Assembly (NCBI RefSeq): GCF_008634025.1
Contig: NZ_PDCM01000001.1
Span: forward strand, 483,501-547,500
Length of the DNA: 64,000 nt
From: Streptomyces albofaciens JCM 4342
GTDB taxonomy: Bacteria; Actinomycetota; Actinomycetes; Streptomycetales; Streptomycetaceae
Reading direction: 5' to 3'
Positions 10,329-19,507 of the stretch are shown piece after piece. Position 1 is the stretch's first letter. The number at the start of each line of letters is the position of its first letter. The notes under the pieces were generated by a model that was not told the origin of the DNA, searched no databases, and was given only the letters and a program-made list of their open reading frames with translations. The position numbers and the translations under genes were made by a program.

Positions 10329-10889
10329 GGCTCGACCCCCTCAACGACGGGGCTCGACGGCCCCAGAGTCTTGACACGCGTTCATGATTCAGAGCGGACT
10401 CTCGACGGAGAGACCGGCCCGTAGGGCTTTAACGGTACCTGCTTCCGCGGCCATACGGTACGTCGCCCGCACCACCGACCGCTCGGCACGACCGGCGGGA
10501 CGCCCCGTCCCCGCTGGTCAGCTGCGATTTTAACCTGTTCGCTCCGGCGACCCGCCGACGGGTGGTGAGGGATGTCTCCTTCACCACCCGTGATCCCTTA
10601 CGCAGCGCTCAGAGATCGTTACGCGAACGCCCCGGCTCCGCTTCCTCCACCCTCCGTGACGCTGCCCGGCACGGTCCGTGACCGGTGCAGCGTTCGCGGG
10701 GGCATGGGAGCCGTCCCGGGACCGCCCGACAGCATGATCGGATCGCGATTGGCTTCGGTCGGACCCGAGCATTGGTGGGCATTGGCGGTCAGAATCGGTC
10801 GTCATCGCTCACTCGACCGGCCGAAAAAATGGCCTGAACTCGTCGGTCCGGGCCGACGGGCGCTGCCGTCCGCCGGCCCGGTGCCGGGG
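10329..10889. other. Intergenic region between DUF3073 and vdh
   Basis: No gene is supported here. The region holds the upstream sequence of the DUF3073 gene and the downstream sequence of vdh. A small hairpin (CGTCGG/CCGACG, 10841-10858), followed on the minus strand within about 20 bases by a run of six Ts (complement of 10823-10829), is a possible vdh terminator. Confidence 0.4.
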
Positions 10890-12023
10890 TCAGGACCGGC
10901 GGGCGTCCGCCATGCGCTGCTCGGCCAGCCGGTCCGCCGCGGCGGCCGGCGGAATGCCGTCCTCCTTCGCACGAGCGAATATCGCCAGCGTGGTGTCGAA
11001 GATCTTTGCCGCCTTGGTCTTGCACCGGTCGAAATCGAAACCGTGCAGCTCATCGGCGACCTGGATCACGCCGCCGGCGTTCACCACGTAGTCCGGCGCG
11101 TAGAGGATGCCACGGTCGGCGAGGTCCTTCTCGACGCCCGGGTGCGCCAGCTGGTTGTTGGCCGCGCCGCACACCACCTTCGCGGTCAGCACGGGCACCG
11201 TCTCGTCGTTCAGGGCGCCGCCGAGGGCGCACGGCGCGTACAGGTCCAGGCCCTCCGTACGGATCAGCGCACCGGTGTCCGCGGCCACGGTGACCTGCGG
11301 GTGCCGGGAGCGGACGCGCTCGATCGACTCGGCGCGCACATCGGTGATCACGACCTCCGCGCCGTCCTGGAGGAGGTGTTCGACGAGGTGGTGGCCCACC
11401 TTGCCGACGCCCGCGACGCCGACTTTGCGGCCGCGCAGCGTCGGGTCGCCCCACAGGTGCTGCGCGGAGGCGCGCATTCCCTGGAAGACACCGAAGGCGG
11501 TCAGGACCGAGGAGTCGCCGGCGCCGCCGTTCTCGGGGGAGCGGCCGGTGGTCCACTTGTTCGTACGGGCGACGACGTCCATGTCCGCGACGTAGGTGCC
11601 GACGTCGCACGCGGTCACGTAGCGGCCCCCGAGGGACGCCACGAACCGGCCGTAGGCGAGCAGGAGTTCCTCAGTCTTGATCAGCTCAGGGTCGCCGATG
11701 ATCACGGCCTTGCCGCCGCCGTGGTCGAGACCGGCGAGGGCGTTCTTGTACGACATGCCGCGGGAGAGGTTCAGGGCGTCCAGCACGGCCTCGTCCTCGG
11801 AGGCGTACGCGTGGAAGCGGGTGCCGCCGAGGGCCGGGCCCAGGGCGGTGTCGTGGATGGCGATGACGGCCCGCAGACCGCTGGCGCGGTCCTGGCACAG
11901 GACGACTTGCTCGTGGCCACCCTGCTCGGAACGGAACAGGGTGTGCAGGACGCCGCCGTCGGCGCTGACGGCTGAGGCTCCCCCCTGCACCGGGTGCTCG
12001 GGGGAGGGACGTACGTCGGTCAC
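10890..12023 (-). CDS. vdh: Valine (branched-chain amino acid) dehydrogenase
   Basis: NAD-dependent oxidative deamination of valine and other branched-chain amino acids. The products feed branched starter units for fatty acids and polyketides. About 377 residues of the Glu/Leu/Phe/Val dehydrogenase family. The catalytic region has [21 protein letters not shown] (substrate lysine) and [11 protein letters not shown]. The Rossmann domain has [11 protein letters not shown], followed by CALGGALND and GAANNQL. Nearly the whole sequence matches what I recall of S. coelicolor Vdh. The GTG at 12023 (VTDVRPSP) has GGGAG eight bases upstream. An ATG at 12038 is the alternative and adds five residues. 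Confidence 0.93.
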   Translation of the reverse strand: MTDVRPSPEHPVQGGASAVSADGGVLHTLFRSEQGGHEQVVLCQDRASGLRAVIAIHDTALGPALGGTRFHAYASEDEAVLDALNLSRGMSYKNALAGLDHGGGKAVIIGDPELIKTEELLLAYGRFVASLGGRYVTACDVGTYVADMDVVARTNKWTTGRSPENGGAGDSSVLTAFGVFQGMRASAQHLWGDPTLRGRKVGVAGVGKVGHHLVEHLLQDGAEVVITDVRAESIERVRSRHPQVTVAADTGALIRTEGLDLYAPCALGGALNDETVPVLTAKVVCGAANNQLAHPGVEKDLADRGILYAPDYVVNAGGVIQVADELHGFDFDRCKTKAAKIFDTTLAIFARAKEDGIPPAAAADRLAEQRMADARRS

Positions 12024-12301
12024 GGTGGTGACTCCCATAGTCGCGGTGGACGCCCTCCGGTGGCTCCGTAGTGCTTGTGGCAGGGGGAGGGCGGGAGGGC
12101 CGGTCGGGAAGAGAGTAAGACCTGGAGGGGGAGCTGATCGGTGCAGTGCGGAGGATCACCCTCTCCTGGGGGACGGGCGTGGGACGATTTGCCGTACCTC
12201 GGGCCGGGCGGCGTGAGCCAACTCCCGGCACTTTGCACCTCTTTGCCATTCTTTGCTGTTGTTTCGGTGGGCGGCATCGTGAAGGAATCGAAGGAGCGGG
12301 C

Positions 12302-13138
12302 GTGGCCCTGGCGTCGTCGGTGATGGTCCCGTACGCGGCATATCTACGGGTCTACGAGCCGCTGGCAGCGTTCCCAGAACCGGAGCGCTCCTACTGGGCG
12401 CGCTACGCCCGGCGCGCCGAGACCCCTACGGTTCAGGACGAACTTCGGCGGTCTCTGGCCGATTTGCTGCCCACTCCGCCCGTTCCGGTGCCGGTTCATG
12501 AAAGCCGCGACGCTTTCATCACGGCCGTGGACGGCGTGACGTGCGTCTGTCCCTGGCGGACGCGGCTGCGCGGCTGGCAGGCCCTGGAGGAGCTGTCCGA
12601 ACTGCTGCCGGCGCCGGTGCTGGACGCGGCGCTGCCGCCGGTGGTACGGCGCCAGGCGGCCGCGGACTACGAGGAGTGGCTGGAGCGCAATCCGGACGCC
12701 CGGCCGTGGATCCGTACCGCCACCTGGCACGTACCGGTGCGCTGGTTCGCGCTGTTCGGCGACGACGAGCGGGAGTACACCAAGAGTGAGCAGGGCCCGG
12801 TGCTGCGCTACCGCACGCCCATGGTGCAGGCGCGGCGCCGGGTGGCCCGGGGGCTGCGGACGCTGCGCGACTCCCTGGAGGAGGGCCCGCTGATCGACGG
12901 CCTGGTGGACGTGGGCCGCTGGCTGGAGGAGTTCCACCCGCGGGCGCTGGTGGAGCTGGACTACGGGGGGCTGGTGCACGCGGTGCCCGAGGGGCAGCTC
13001 GCCGAGGACCGGTCGGCCGCCGAGGTGGCGGAGGGGCTGGCGGCGCTGCGCGAGGGCGACAGCGACCGGGCCGGCGAGGCGTACGAGAAGTTGTCGGACC
13101 GGTGGCGTGAGGTGCGCGAGCGGCAGTTCGCCAGCTGA
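12302..13138 (+). CDS. Conserved hypothetical protein (Streptomyces)
   Basis: A 278-residue protein without a motif I can tie to a known function. It lacks a signal peptide and membrane segments and is rich in Arg, Glu, Leu and Trp. Recognisable blocks are VPYAAYLRVYEPLAAFPEPE near the start, TCVCPWRTRLRGWQALEELS, and ALVELDYGGLVHAVPEGQLA. The C-terminal third is helical and charged (AALREGDSDRAGEAYEKLSD). The GTG at 12302 is preceded by AAGGAG with five bases between, better than the ATG at 12323. It is divergent from vdh and lies upstream of bldC, an arrangement I recall as conserved. A soluble cytoplasmic protein is likely. Confidence 0.78.
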   Translation: MALASSVMVPYAAYLRVYEPLAAFPEPERSYWARYARRAETPTVQDELRRSLADLLPTPPVPVPVHESRDAFITAVDGVTCVCPWRTRLRGWQALEELSELLPAPVLDAALPPVVRRQAAADYEEWLERNPDARPWIRTATWHVPVRWFALFGDDEREYTKSEQGPVLRYRTPMVQARRRVARGLRTLRDSLEEGPLIDGLVDVGRWLEEFHPRALVELDYGGLVHAVPEGQLAEDRSAAEVAEGLAALREGDSDRAGEAYEKLSDRWREVRERQFAS

Positions 13139-13760
13139 GACGGCGGGTGCGGGAGGGGTGCGCGGGGCCGCTGTGCTGCGTACGGTCTTGCGATGCGGTT
13201 CGTAGGGTGTCCCGGCGCGGTCCGTACGGGCTCCGGTCGGCCCTCGCCGTTCCTCCGGAACGACAAACTGATCACCGGCCGGCGAGGTTCGTGCACACTA
13301 CTGAGACGAAGGTGTGGGACGTAGGTCCCGATCCGGACGATTACCTCAAGCGTGACCTAAAGCACTGACTTCGGGCCTTGCGGCCAAGCCATACCCTCGT
13401 GCCAAAATAGGACAAGGAGCCCGACAAGGGTTCCTTCCGCCCTAGTAAGGGCGGATAGTTCGCTATTGCGCTCCTTGGTGGGTCTGATGGCGGGTGGTCG
13501 CCGTGTGACTGATCGTCACGGTGGGGTGACTGTCCGCTATGGCATGGTCCATCGGCTTCCGCCGAGGTTGAACACCTGAGAGGGCAATTCCATCGGTTTG
13601 GCCGACGTGGCTGGACAGATGGTGTAGTTGTAGTGCCGAGGACAAGCCGTTCGTCCTATAACCGACTCGGCCCGCGTCCGCCATTTCGGGCAACGCGGGT
13701 CAAGGTGCAGAATTTAGAGGAAAGAACCGTGATGGTTCGGTTCTCCCGAGGAGGCCGCTC
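13139..13760 (+). other. Long structured leader/promoter region of bldC
   Basis: Six hundred and twenty bases without a confident gene. Two adjacent hairpins lie at 13437-13454 (CCGCCC/GGGCGG, six-base loop) and 13455-13466 (ATAG, TTCG tetraloop, CTAT). A 25-codon frame starts at GTG 13291 and stops at 13368, just before these hairpins; its ribosome site is weak. The bldC ribosome site GAGGAGG lies near 13746-13752. The promoter was not identified. Confidence 0.45.
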
Positions 13761-13967
13761 ATGACCGCTCGCACCCCTGACGCCGAGCCGCTGCTTACCC
13801 CCGCCGAGGTCGCCACGATGTTCCGCGTGGACCCGAAGACGGTGACCCGCTGGGCCAAGGCAGGCAAGCTCACGTCCATCCGCACGCTCGGAGGACACCG
13901 GCGCTACCGCGAGGCCGAGGTTCGCGCACTGCTGGCGGGCATTCCGCAGCAGCGCAGCGAATCCTGA
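13761..13967 (+). CDS. bldC: Developmental transcriptional regulator BldC (MerR-like)
   Basis: BldC is a small DNA-binding protein that keeps Streptomyces in vegetative growth and controls entry into development; it binds direct repeats cooperatively. The 68-residue product is essentially a single winged helix-turn-helix of MerR type: LLTPAEVATMFRVDPKTVTR, then WAKAGKLTSIRTLGGHRRYR. The size and sequence match BldC closely, with only the first few and last few residues variable. A strong ribosome site (GAGGAGG) precedes the ATG. It has a long upstream region and a clear downstream terminator, so it is monocistronic. Confidence 0.96.
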   Translation: MTARTPDAEPLLTPAEVATMFRVDPKTVTRWAKAGKLTSIRTLGGHRRYREAEVRALLAGIPQQRSES

Positions 13968-14469
13968 ACAACCGCATGACCGGGCTGTTTTCGGGCCCCC
14001 CAACCCGATCCCGGCCCATGGAGCCGCAACCGGCTCCGCTCAGCACCATCTAGCACCACAAAGCTCCATATGACGCGGCGTCTGCCCCAACAGGCGCCAC
14101 ACCCGCACCATCTGGGTACGTCATCGATCGCGCTGGACTCCGCCGGGTCCAGCGCGATTTTCTTTGCGCGCGCCGGACCCCGCCCGTGGCCGGCCCGGCC
14201 GGCTGGGCACCGCCCGCGGGGGCCGCCGGGAACGGGCCCCGCCGTACTCCGGTCCAGTCCGCGGACTGCCGGGCGGGCGGTGCAATTGCACATATTAAAT
14301 TGACCGGGTGTAGGGCGGCCGTAAGCTTCCCGGTTCCCGAAAGTCGTCCGGTGACACCCGTCACAGGGCCGGACGCTTGTGGTGTCAACGCCACTGCGAT
14401 AAAAGGCCGGTGCGCGGGCCTCTCTTCAACAGCCTCCCACCGGGGGGCCGGTGGGAAAGGCGCCGTTGG
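13968..14469. other. Intergenic region downstream of bldC
   Basis: Contains the bldC terminator (14128-14165). An AT-rich patch at 14280-14302 includes the 12-bp palindrome GTGCAATTGCAC at 14280-14291. No gene is supported. Confidence 0.4.
14128..14165 (+). terminator. Intrinsic terminator downstream of bldC
   Basis: A perfect 11-bp stem (TCGCGCTGGAC at 14128-14138, GTCCAGCGCGA at 14147-14157) with an eight-base loop is followed directly by TTTTCTTT. This is the clearest rho-independent terminator in the first 20 kb. Confidence 0.85.
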
Positions 14470-14787
14470 TCACCTGGCGGAGGGACTTTCGTCCCCGGCG
14501 GGCGCGGCCAGCGGCGCGCGGAGCGCCGACGCCTTCGTCCCGGGGGACGCCGGGTCCGTGCGCGGTGAGCCCTCAGGGGCCGTGGAGGGGCCCGTGGCGG
14601 GCCTCGCGGGCGGCCGGGCGGCGGAGTCGGCGGCAGTGGTACCGGCGGCGCCGCCACGAGGCTCCATGGCGAGCCGCAGGAGGCGGGCGCACACGGGGCA
14701 GTGGCGGGTCAGATGGCGATAGCCCGTGGCGGCCGACAGATGGGCCCGCAGCAGCGCTCTGATCTCGTGCCTGGCGGCTGTCGACAT
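14470..14787 (-). CDS. Small hypothetical protein, DUF6274-like
   Basis: A 105-residue protein beginning MSTAARHEIRALLRAHLSAA, with a CPVC pair in HLTRHCPVCARLLRLAMEP. The remainder is a low-complexity Ala/Pro/Ser/Thr tail. The start and the single CxxC knuckle look like a Streptomyces family I recall as DUF6274; only one CxxC is present, so a full zinc ribbon is not evident. The ATG at 14787 has an excellent ribosome site (GGGAGGAG). An upstream GTG-type extension (to 14811) would place the start before this site. Function unknown. Confidence 0.6.
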   Translation of the reverse strand: MSTAARHEIRALLRAHLSAATGYRHLTRHCPVCARLLRLAMEPRGGAAGTTAADSAARPPARPATGPSTAPEGSPRTDPASPGTKASALRAPLAAPAGDESPSAR

Positions 14788-14964
14788 CGCACACTCCTCC
14801 CGGCCCCGCACTCTGCATCGTGACTACCGGCGGTGCGCGCCGCAGTCAATACGCGGAAAGGTCCCGGCCTGTACGCCCCCGGCCTTCGGGCCGCGAGGAG
14901 AAGGCGCCCCCGTCGATGAGAAGACGGCACTTCCGTCCACACTCCCCGGCCCGGGGGCAACGCA

Positions 14965-14996
14965 AACGGCCCGCATCCCAGGGGATGCGGGCCGTT
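14965..14996 (-). terminator. Terminator of the single tRNA-Asp gene
   Basis: An inverted repeat of up to 15 bp (14965-14979 and 14982-14996), with sequence AACGGCCCGCATCCC on the plus strand, lies just 3' of the tRNA-Asp gene. It is followed on the minus strand by TTTGCG. Confidence 0.7.
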
Positions 14997-15002
14997 CTGC
15001 TG

Positions 15003-15077
15003 CGGTCCTGACGGGATTTGAACCCGCGGCCTCCACCTTGACAGGGTGGCGAGCACTCCAAACTGCTCCACAGGACC
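15003..15077 (-). tRNA. tRNA-Asp (GTC)
   Basis: On the minus strand the sequence folds as a cloverleaf. The acceptor stem is GGTCCTG/CAGGACC. The anticodon stem is CCACC/GGTGG with loop CTGTCAA (anticodon GTC), and the T arm is CGGGTTCAAATCCCG. The CCA end is not encoded. A second copy with the same body lies at 20909-20983. Confidence 0.95.
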
Positions 15078-15187
15078 TTGGTGCGGCTTCCGCTTGCGCG
15101 GTGCTGCGAAGCAAGACTCTACAGCAGGTCAGGGGGTGCGGTCGAACTCGGCCCCGGCGGCCCGCCCGGAAGGGGCCCCGGGACCGG

Positions 15188-18100
15188 TCAGGACTTGGGC
15201 ACCGCCGCGTCCACGGCCTTCACGATCCGCTTGTCGGAGACCGGGTAGGCGGTGCCGAGCGCGTGCGCGAAGTAGCTCACCCGCAGCTCCTCGATCATCC
15301 AGCGGATCTCCCGGGCCTCGGCGGGCACCGGCCGCCCCGGCGGGAACTGCTCCAGCAGCCAGGCGTACTCGTCCTGCATCTCCTTGACCTTCGCCATACG
15401 GGAGCGGTCCCGCTCGGCGTTGTTCGGGAGCTGCTGGAGCCGGCGGTCGACGGCGACCAGGTAGCGCATGAGATCCGGCAGCCGCTTCGTGCCGTGCGCG
15501 GTCACGAATCCGGGCTTGATCAGGGCGGCCAGCTGCTCCTTGATGTCGGTGAGGGAAGGGAGCAGCGAGGGGAAGGTGGTGGCTTTGAGACGGCGCTCAC
15601 ACGCCTGCCAGGCCGCCAGCACCTCCCGGGTCTGCTGGACCGTCCGCATCGTCGCGTCCACCAGGTCGGCGCGCACCGCGTCGAAGAGCTTGCGGAAGGA
15701 CTCCTCGTCCCAGGCCGGACCGCCGTGGGCGGCGATCAGCCGGTCCGTGGCGGCCGTCACACAGTCCTCGAAAAGGGCCTGTATGGAGCCATGGGGGTTG
15801 GCCGACAGTGCGAGCTTCTGTTGGTTGGTGAGCTTTCCCTGCGCGAACTTGGCTGGGTTGCTCGGAATATTCAGCAAAATCAGACGACGGGTGCCGGCCC
15901 ACATCGCGGCCTGCTGCTCCGCCTCGGTGTCGAAGAGGCGTACGGCCACGCTCGTACCCTCGTCCACCAGCGCCGGGTACGCCTTCAGGGGCTGCCCGCC
16001 GCGCCGGGTCTCGAAGGTGCGCGGCAGCGTGCCGAGCGTCCAGGACGTCAGGCCGGTGCGCTGCTCAAGGGCGGCGGGCGTCCCGGCCCCGGCGCCCTTG
16101 CCCTCCCCGGCGGGCCGCTCGGCGGCCTGCGCGAACGCCTTGGTGAGGGCTGCCTGCGTCTTCGGCTTGAGCTTCAGCCGCAGTGCTTCGAGGTCCTTGG
16201 CCTCGGCCAGCTTGCGGCGCCGCTCGTCCACCACCCGGAACGTGATCTTCAGATGGTCGGGGATCTTGGCCAGGTCGAAGTCGGCCGGGTCGACCGGCAC
16301 GCCGACCATCCGCTGGAGCCCGGCCGCCAGGGCGGTGGTCAGCGAGCCCTGGAGGGGCACCGCCGAATCCAGGAAGCGGGCGGCGAAGTTCGGCGCCGGC
16401 ACGTAGTTGCGGCGGATCGGTTTGGGCAGCGAACGGATCAGTTCGGTCACCAACTGCTCACGCAGGCCCGGGATCTGCCAGTCGAAGCCTTCGGAAGAGA
16501 CCTGGTTGAGCACCTGGAGGGGGATGTGCACGGTCACGCCGTCCGCGTCCGCGCCCGGCTCGAACTGGTACGTGACGCGGAACTTGAGCTTCCCCTGCCG
16601 CCAGGAGTCCGGGTAGTCGTCCTTGGTGACGGCTTCGGCGGACTCGTTGATGAGCATGGAGTGCTCGAAGTTGAGCAGCTCCGGTTCCTCGTGACGCTTC
16701 TTCTTCCACCACGCGTCGAAGTGCGCACCCGATACGACGTGTTCGGGCAGCCGCTGGTCGTAGAAGTCGAAGAGCGTCTCGTCGTCCACGAGGATGTCGC
16801 GCCGGCGCGCCCGGTGCTCCAGCTCCTCGACCTCGCCGAGCAGCTTGCGGTTGTCGTGGAAGAACCGGTGGTGGGTGCGCCAGTCGCCCTCGACCAGGGC
16901 GTTGCGGATGAACAGGTCCCGGGAGGTCTCCGGGTCGATCCGCCCGTAGTTCACCTTGCGCTGGGCGACGATCGGTACGCCGTACAGCGTGACCCGCTCG
17001 TACGCCATCACCGCGGCCATCTTCTGTTCCCAGTGCGGCTCGCTGTACGTCCGCTTCACCAGGTGCTGGGCCAGCGGCTCGATCCACTCGGGCTCGATCC
17101 TCGCGTTCACCCGCGCCCACAGGCGGGACGTTTCGACCAGCTCCGCCGACATGATCCAGCGCGGCGGCTTCTTGAAGAGCGCCGAGCCGGGGAAGACCGC
17201 GAATTTCGCGCTGCGGGCGCCGAGGTATTCGTTCTTGGCGTCCGTGTCCTTCAATCCGATGTGCGAAAGCAAACCGGACAGAAGAGAGGTGTGAATGGGG
17301 TCGGGCGCCGCGTCCTGCTCGCTGAGGTGGACGCCCATCGTCTTGGCGACCGTACGCAGCTGCGAGTAGATGTCCTGCCACTCGCGTATGCGCAGATAAT
17401 TCAGGTACTCGTTGCGGCACATCCGGCGGAACGCCGAGGACGACAGCGCCTTCTGCTGTTCGCGGACGTACCGCCACAGGTTCAGGTAGGCCAGGAAGTC
17501 GCTGGTCTCGTCCTTGAAGCGGGCGTGCTGCTGGTCGGCCTGCTGCTGTTTGTCCGCGGGCCGCTCGCGCGGGTCCTGGATGGACAGCGCCGCCGCGATC
17601 ACCATGACTTCGCGTACGCACCCGTTGCGGTCGGCCTCCAGCACCATCCGGGCCAGCCGCGGGTCCACCGGCAGCTGGGAGAGCTTGCGCCCCAGCTGGG
17701 TGAGCCGCTTCTTGGGGTCCTTCTGCTTCGGGTCGAGCGCGCCCAGCTCGTGCAGCAGGTCGACGCCGTCCTTGATGTTGCGGCGGTCCGGCGGGTCGAT
17801 GAACGGGAACTTCTCGATGTCGCCGAGGCCGGCCGCGGTCATCTGGAGGATGACGGAGGCCAGGTTCGTCCGCAGGATCTCCGCGTCGGTGAACTCCGGG
17901 CGGGTGAGGAAGTCGTCCTCCGAATACAGCCGGATGCAGATGCCGTCGCTGGTCCGGCCGCAGCGGCCCTTGCGCTGATTGGCGCTCGCCTGCGAGATCG
18001 GCTCGATCGGCAGCCGCTGGACCTTGGTGCGGTAGCTGTAGCGGGAGATCCGGGCCATGCCGGGGTCGATGACGTACCGGATGCCCGGCACGGTCAGCGA

Positions 18101-19279
18101 GGTCTCCGCGACGTTGGTCGCGAGAACGATCCTGCGGCCGGTGTGGCGCTGGAAGACGCGGTGCTGCTCGGCGTGCGACAGGCGCGCGTACAGCGGCAGC
18201 ACCTCGGTCTGCGGCAGGCTCTTCTTGTTGAGCGCGTCGGCGGTGTCGCGGATCTCGCGCTCGCCGGAGAGGAAGACCAGGATGTCGCCGGGTCCCTCGG
18301 CCCGCAGCTCGTCCACCGCGTCGCAGATCGCGGTGATCTGGTCGCGGTCGCTGTCGGTGCCGCCCTCCTCCAGGAGCGGGCGGTAGCGGACCTCGACCGG
18401 GTACGTACGGCCGGAGACCTCGATGATCGGCGCGCTGGGGGCGGCGTCCGGGGCGTCCTCCTGGGCCTTCCCGCCCTGCGCCCGCTCGTCCGGCTTCCGC
18501 CCGCCCTGCGCCGGCACGGCCGCGAAGGAGCCGAAGTGCCGGGCGAAGCGCTCCGGGTCGATGGTCGCGGAGGTGATGACGACCTTCAGGTCCGGCCGCC
18601 GGGGCAGCAGCTGCGCCAGATAGCCGAGGATGAAGTCGATGTTGAGGCTGCGCTCGTGGGCCTCGTCGATGATGATCGTGTCGTACTGGCGCAGCTCGCG
18701 GTCGGTCTGGATCTCCGCGAGCAGGATGCCGTCGGTCATCAGCTTCACGAGGGTGTCGGAGCCGACCTGGTCGGTGAAGCGGACCTTCCAGCCGACCGCC
18801 TCGCCCAGCGGCGTCCTCAGTTCCTCGGCGACCCGCTCGGCGACCGTGCGGGCGGCGATCCGGCGCGGCTGGGTGTGCCCGATCAGGCCCCGCACCCCGC
18901 GGCCCAGCTCCAGACAGATCTTGGGGATCTGGGTGGTCTTGCCGGAGCCGGTCTCGCCCGCGACGATCACGACCTGGTGACCGCGGATCGCTTCGAGGAT
19001 CTCGTCCTTCTTCTGGCTGACCGGCAGCTGCTCCGGATACGTGATCGCGGGCACCGCGGCGCGGCGCTGCTCGACGCGCAGCTCCGCCTCCTCGATCCCG
19101 TCGGCGATCTCGGCGAGCACGGCCGCGCGGGCCTCGGGCTTGCGGATCCGGCGCGCGCCGTCGAGCCGGCGCCCCAGCCGCTGCTGGTCGCGCAGCATCA
19201 GCTCGGGCAGCCGCTCCAGGAGAGCGGACAGGGTGGGGGCGGCACCGTCGGGCCGGGCGGAGGCAGGCTGACTGGACAT
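15188..19279 (-). CDS. hrpA: ATP-dependent RNA helicase HrpA
   Basis: A 1363-residue DEAH-box RNA helicase of the large HrpA type. Motif I GETGSGKTTQIPK lies at about residues 108-120, then TQPRRIAARTVAERVAEE. Motif II DEAHERSLNIDF is at about 205, motif III ATIDPERF, and motif VI QRKGRCGRTSDGICIRLYSE. A helicase-associated/OB-fold region and the long HrpA C-terminal domain with many Trp/Arg motifs follow. A short low-complexity insert (GGRKPDERAQGGKAQEDAPD) sits between motif III and the C-terminal RecA domain. HrpA has been linked to ribosome rescue in E. coli; the role in Streptomyces is unproven. The ATG at 19279 gives MSSQPASARPDG. Confidence 0.95.
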   Translation of the reverse strand: MSSQPASARPDGAAPTLSALLERLPELMLRDQQRLGRRLDGARRIRKPEARAAVLAEIADGIEEAELRVEQRRAAVPAITYPEQLPVSQKKDEILEAIRGHQVVIVAGETGSGKTTQIPKICLELGRGVRGLIGHTQPRRIAARTVAERVAEELRTPLGEAVGWKVRFTDQVGSDTLVKLMTDGILLAEIQTDRELRQYDTIIIDEAHERSLNIDFILGYLAQLLPRRPDLKVVITSATIDPERFARHFGSFAAVPAQGGRKPDERAQGGKAQEDAPDAAPSAPIIEVSGRTYPVEVRYRPLLEEGGTDSDRDQITAICDAVDELRAEGPGDILVFLSGEREIRDTADALNKKSLPQTEVLPLYARLSHAEQHRVFQRHTGRRIVLATNVAETSLTVPGIRYVIDPGMARISRYSYRTKVQRLPIEPISQASANQRKGRCGRTSDGICIRLYSEDDFLTRPEFTDAEILRTNLASVILQMTAAGLGDIEKFPFIDPPDRRNIKDGVDLLHELGALDPKQKDPKKRLTQLGRKLSQLPVDPRLARMVLEADRNGCVREVMVIAAALSIQDPRERPADKQQQADQQHARFKDETSDFLAYLNLWRYVREQQKALSSSAFRRMCRNEYLNYLRIREWQDIYSQLRTVAKTMGVHLSEQDAAPDPIHTSLLSGLLSHIGLKDTDAKNEYLGARSAKFAVFPGSALFKKPPRWIMSAELVETSRLWARVNARIEPEWIEPLAQHLVKRTYSEPHWEQKMAAVMAYERVTLYGVPIVAQRKVNYGRIDPETSRDLFIRNALVEGDWRTHHRFFHDNRKLLGEVEELEHRARRRDILVDDETLFDFYDQRLPEHVVSGAHFDAWWKKKRHEEPELLNFEHSMLINESAEAVTKDDYPDSWRQGKLKFRVTYQFEPGADADGVTVHIPLQVLNQVSSEGFDWQIPGLREQLVTELIRSLPKPIRRNYVPAPNFAARFLDSAVPLQGSLTTALAAGLQRMVGVPVDPADFDLAKIPDHLKITFRVVDERRRKLAEAKDLEALRLKLKPKTQAALTKAFAQAAERPAGEGKGAGAGTPAALEQRTGLTSWTLGTLPRTFETRRGGQPLKAYPALVDEGTSVAVRLFDTEAEQQAAMWAGTRRLILLNIPSNPAKFAQGKLTNQQKLALSANPHGSIQALFEDCVTAATDRLIAAHGGPAWDEESFRKLFDAVRADLVDATMRTVQQTREVLAAWQACERRLKATTFPSLLPSLTDIKEQLAALIKPGFVTAHGTKRLPDLMRYLVAVDRRLQQLPNNAERDRSRMAKVKEMQDEYAWLLEQFPPGRPVPAEAREIRWMIEELRVSYFAHALGTAYPVSDKRIVKAVDAAVPKS

Positions 19280-19507
19280 ACGCGTCCCAGGATCTCACCT
19301 CCGCGAATACGGTGGCGAACGAATTGCCGGTGGGACGGACGCGGGGGAGGGCGGCGGCAGGCGCGCGTCGGGCGCCCGGGGGCGCGCTCCAGGCGGGCGG
19401 CCGTACGTCCGGCGCCTCGGCACCCGTATGCCCGGCCCCCTCCCGGGGCCCACACAGTGGGCCGACCACCAGGGGAATGTCCGGGATAGGTGTTTTAGCG
19501 TGGCCTT

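Noticed and set aside
14726..19489. 1587-codon plus-strand frame opposite hrpA
   Set aside because: It is a shadow of the HrpA helicase and also runs through a tRNA gene.
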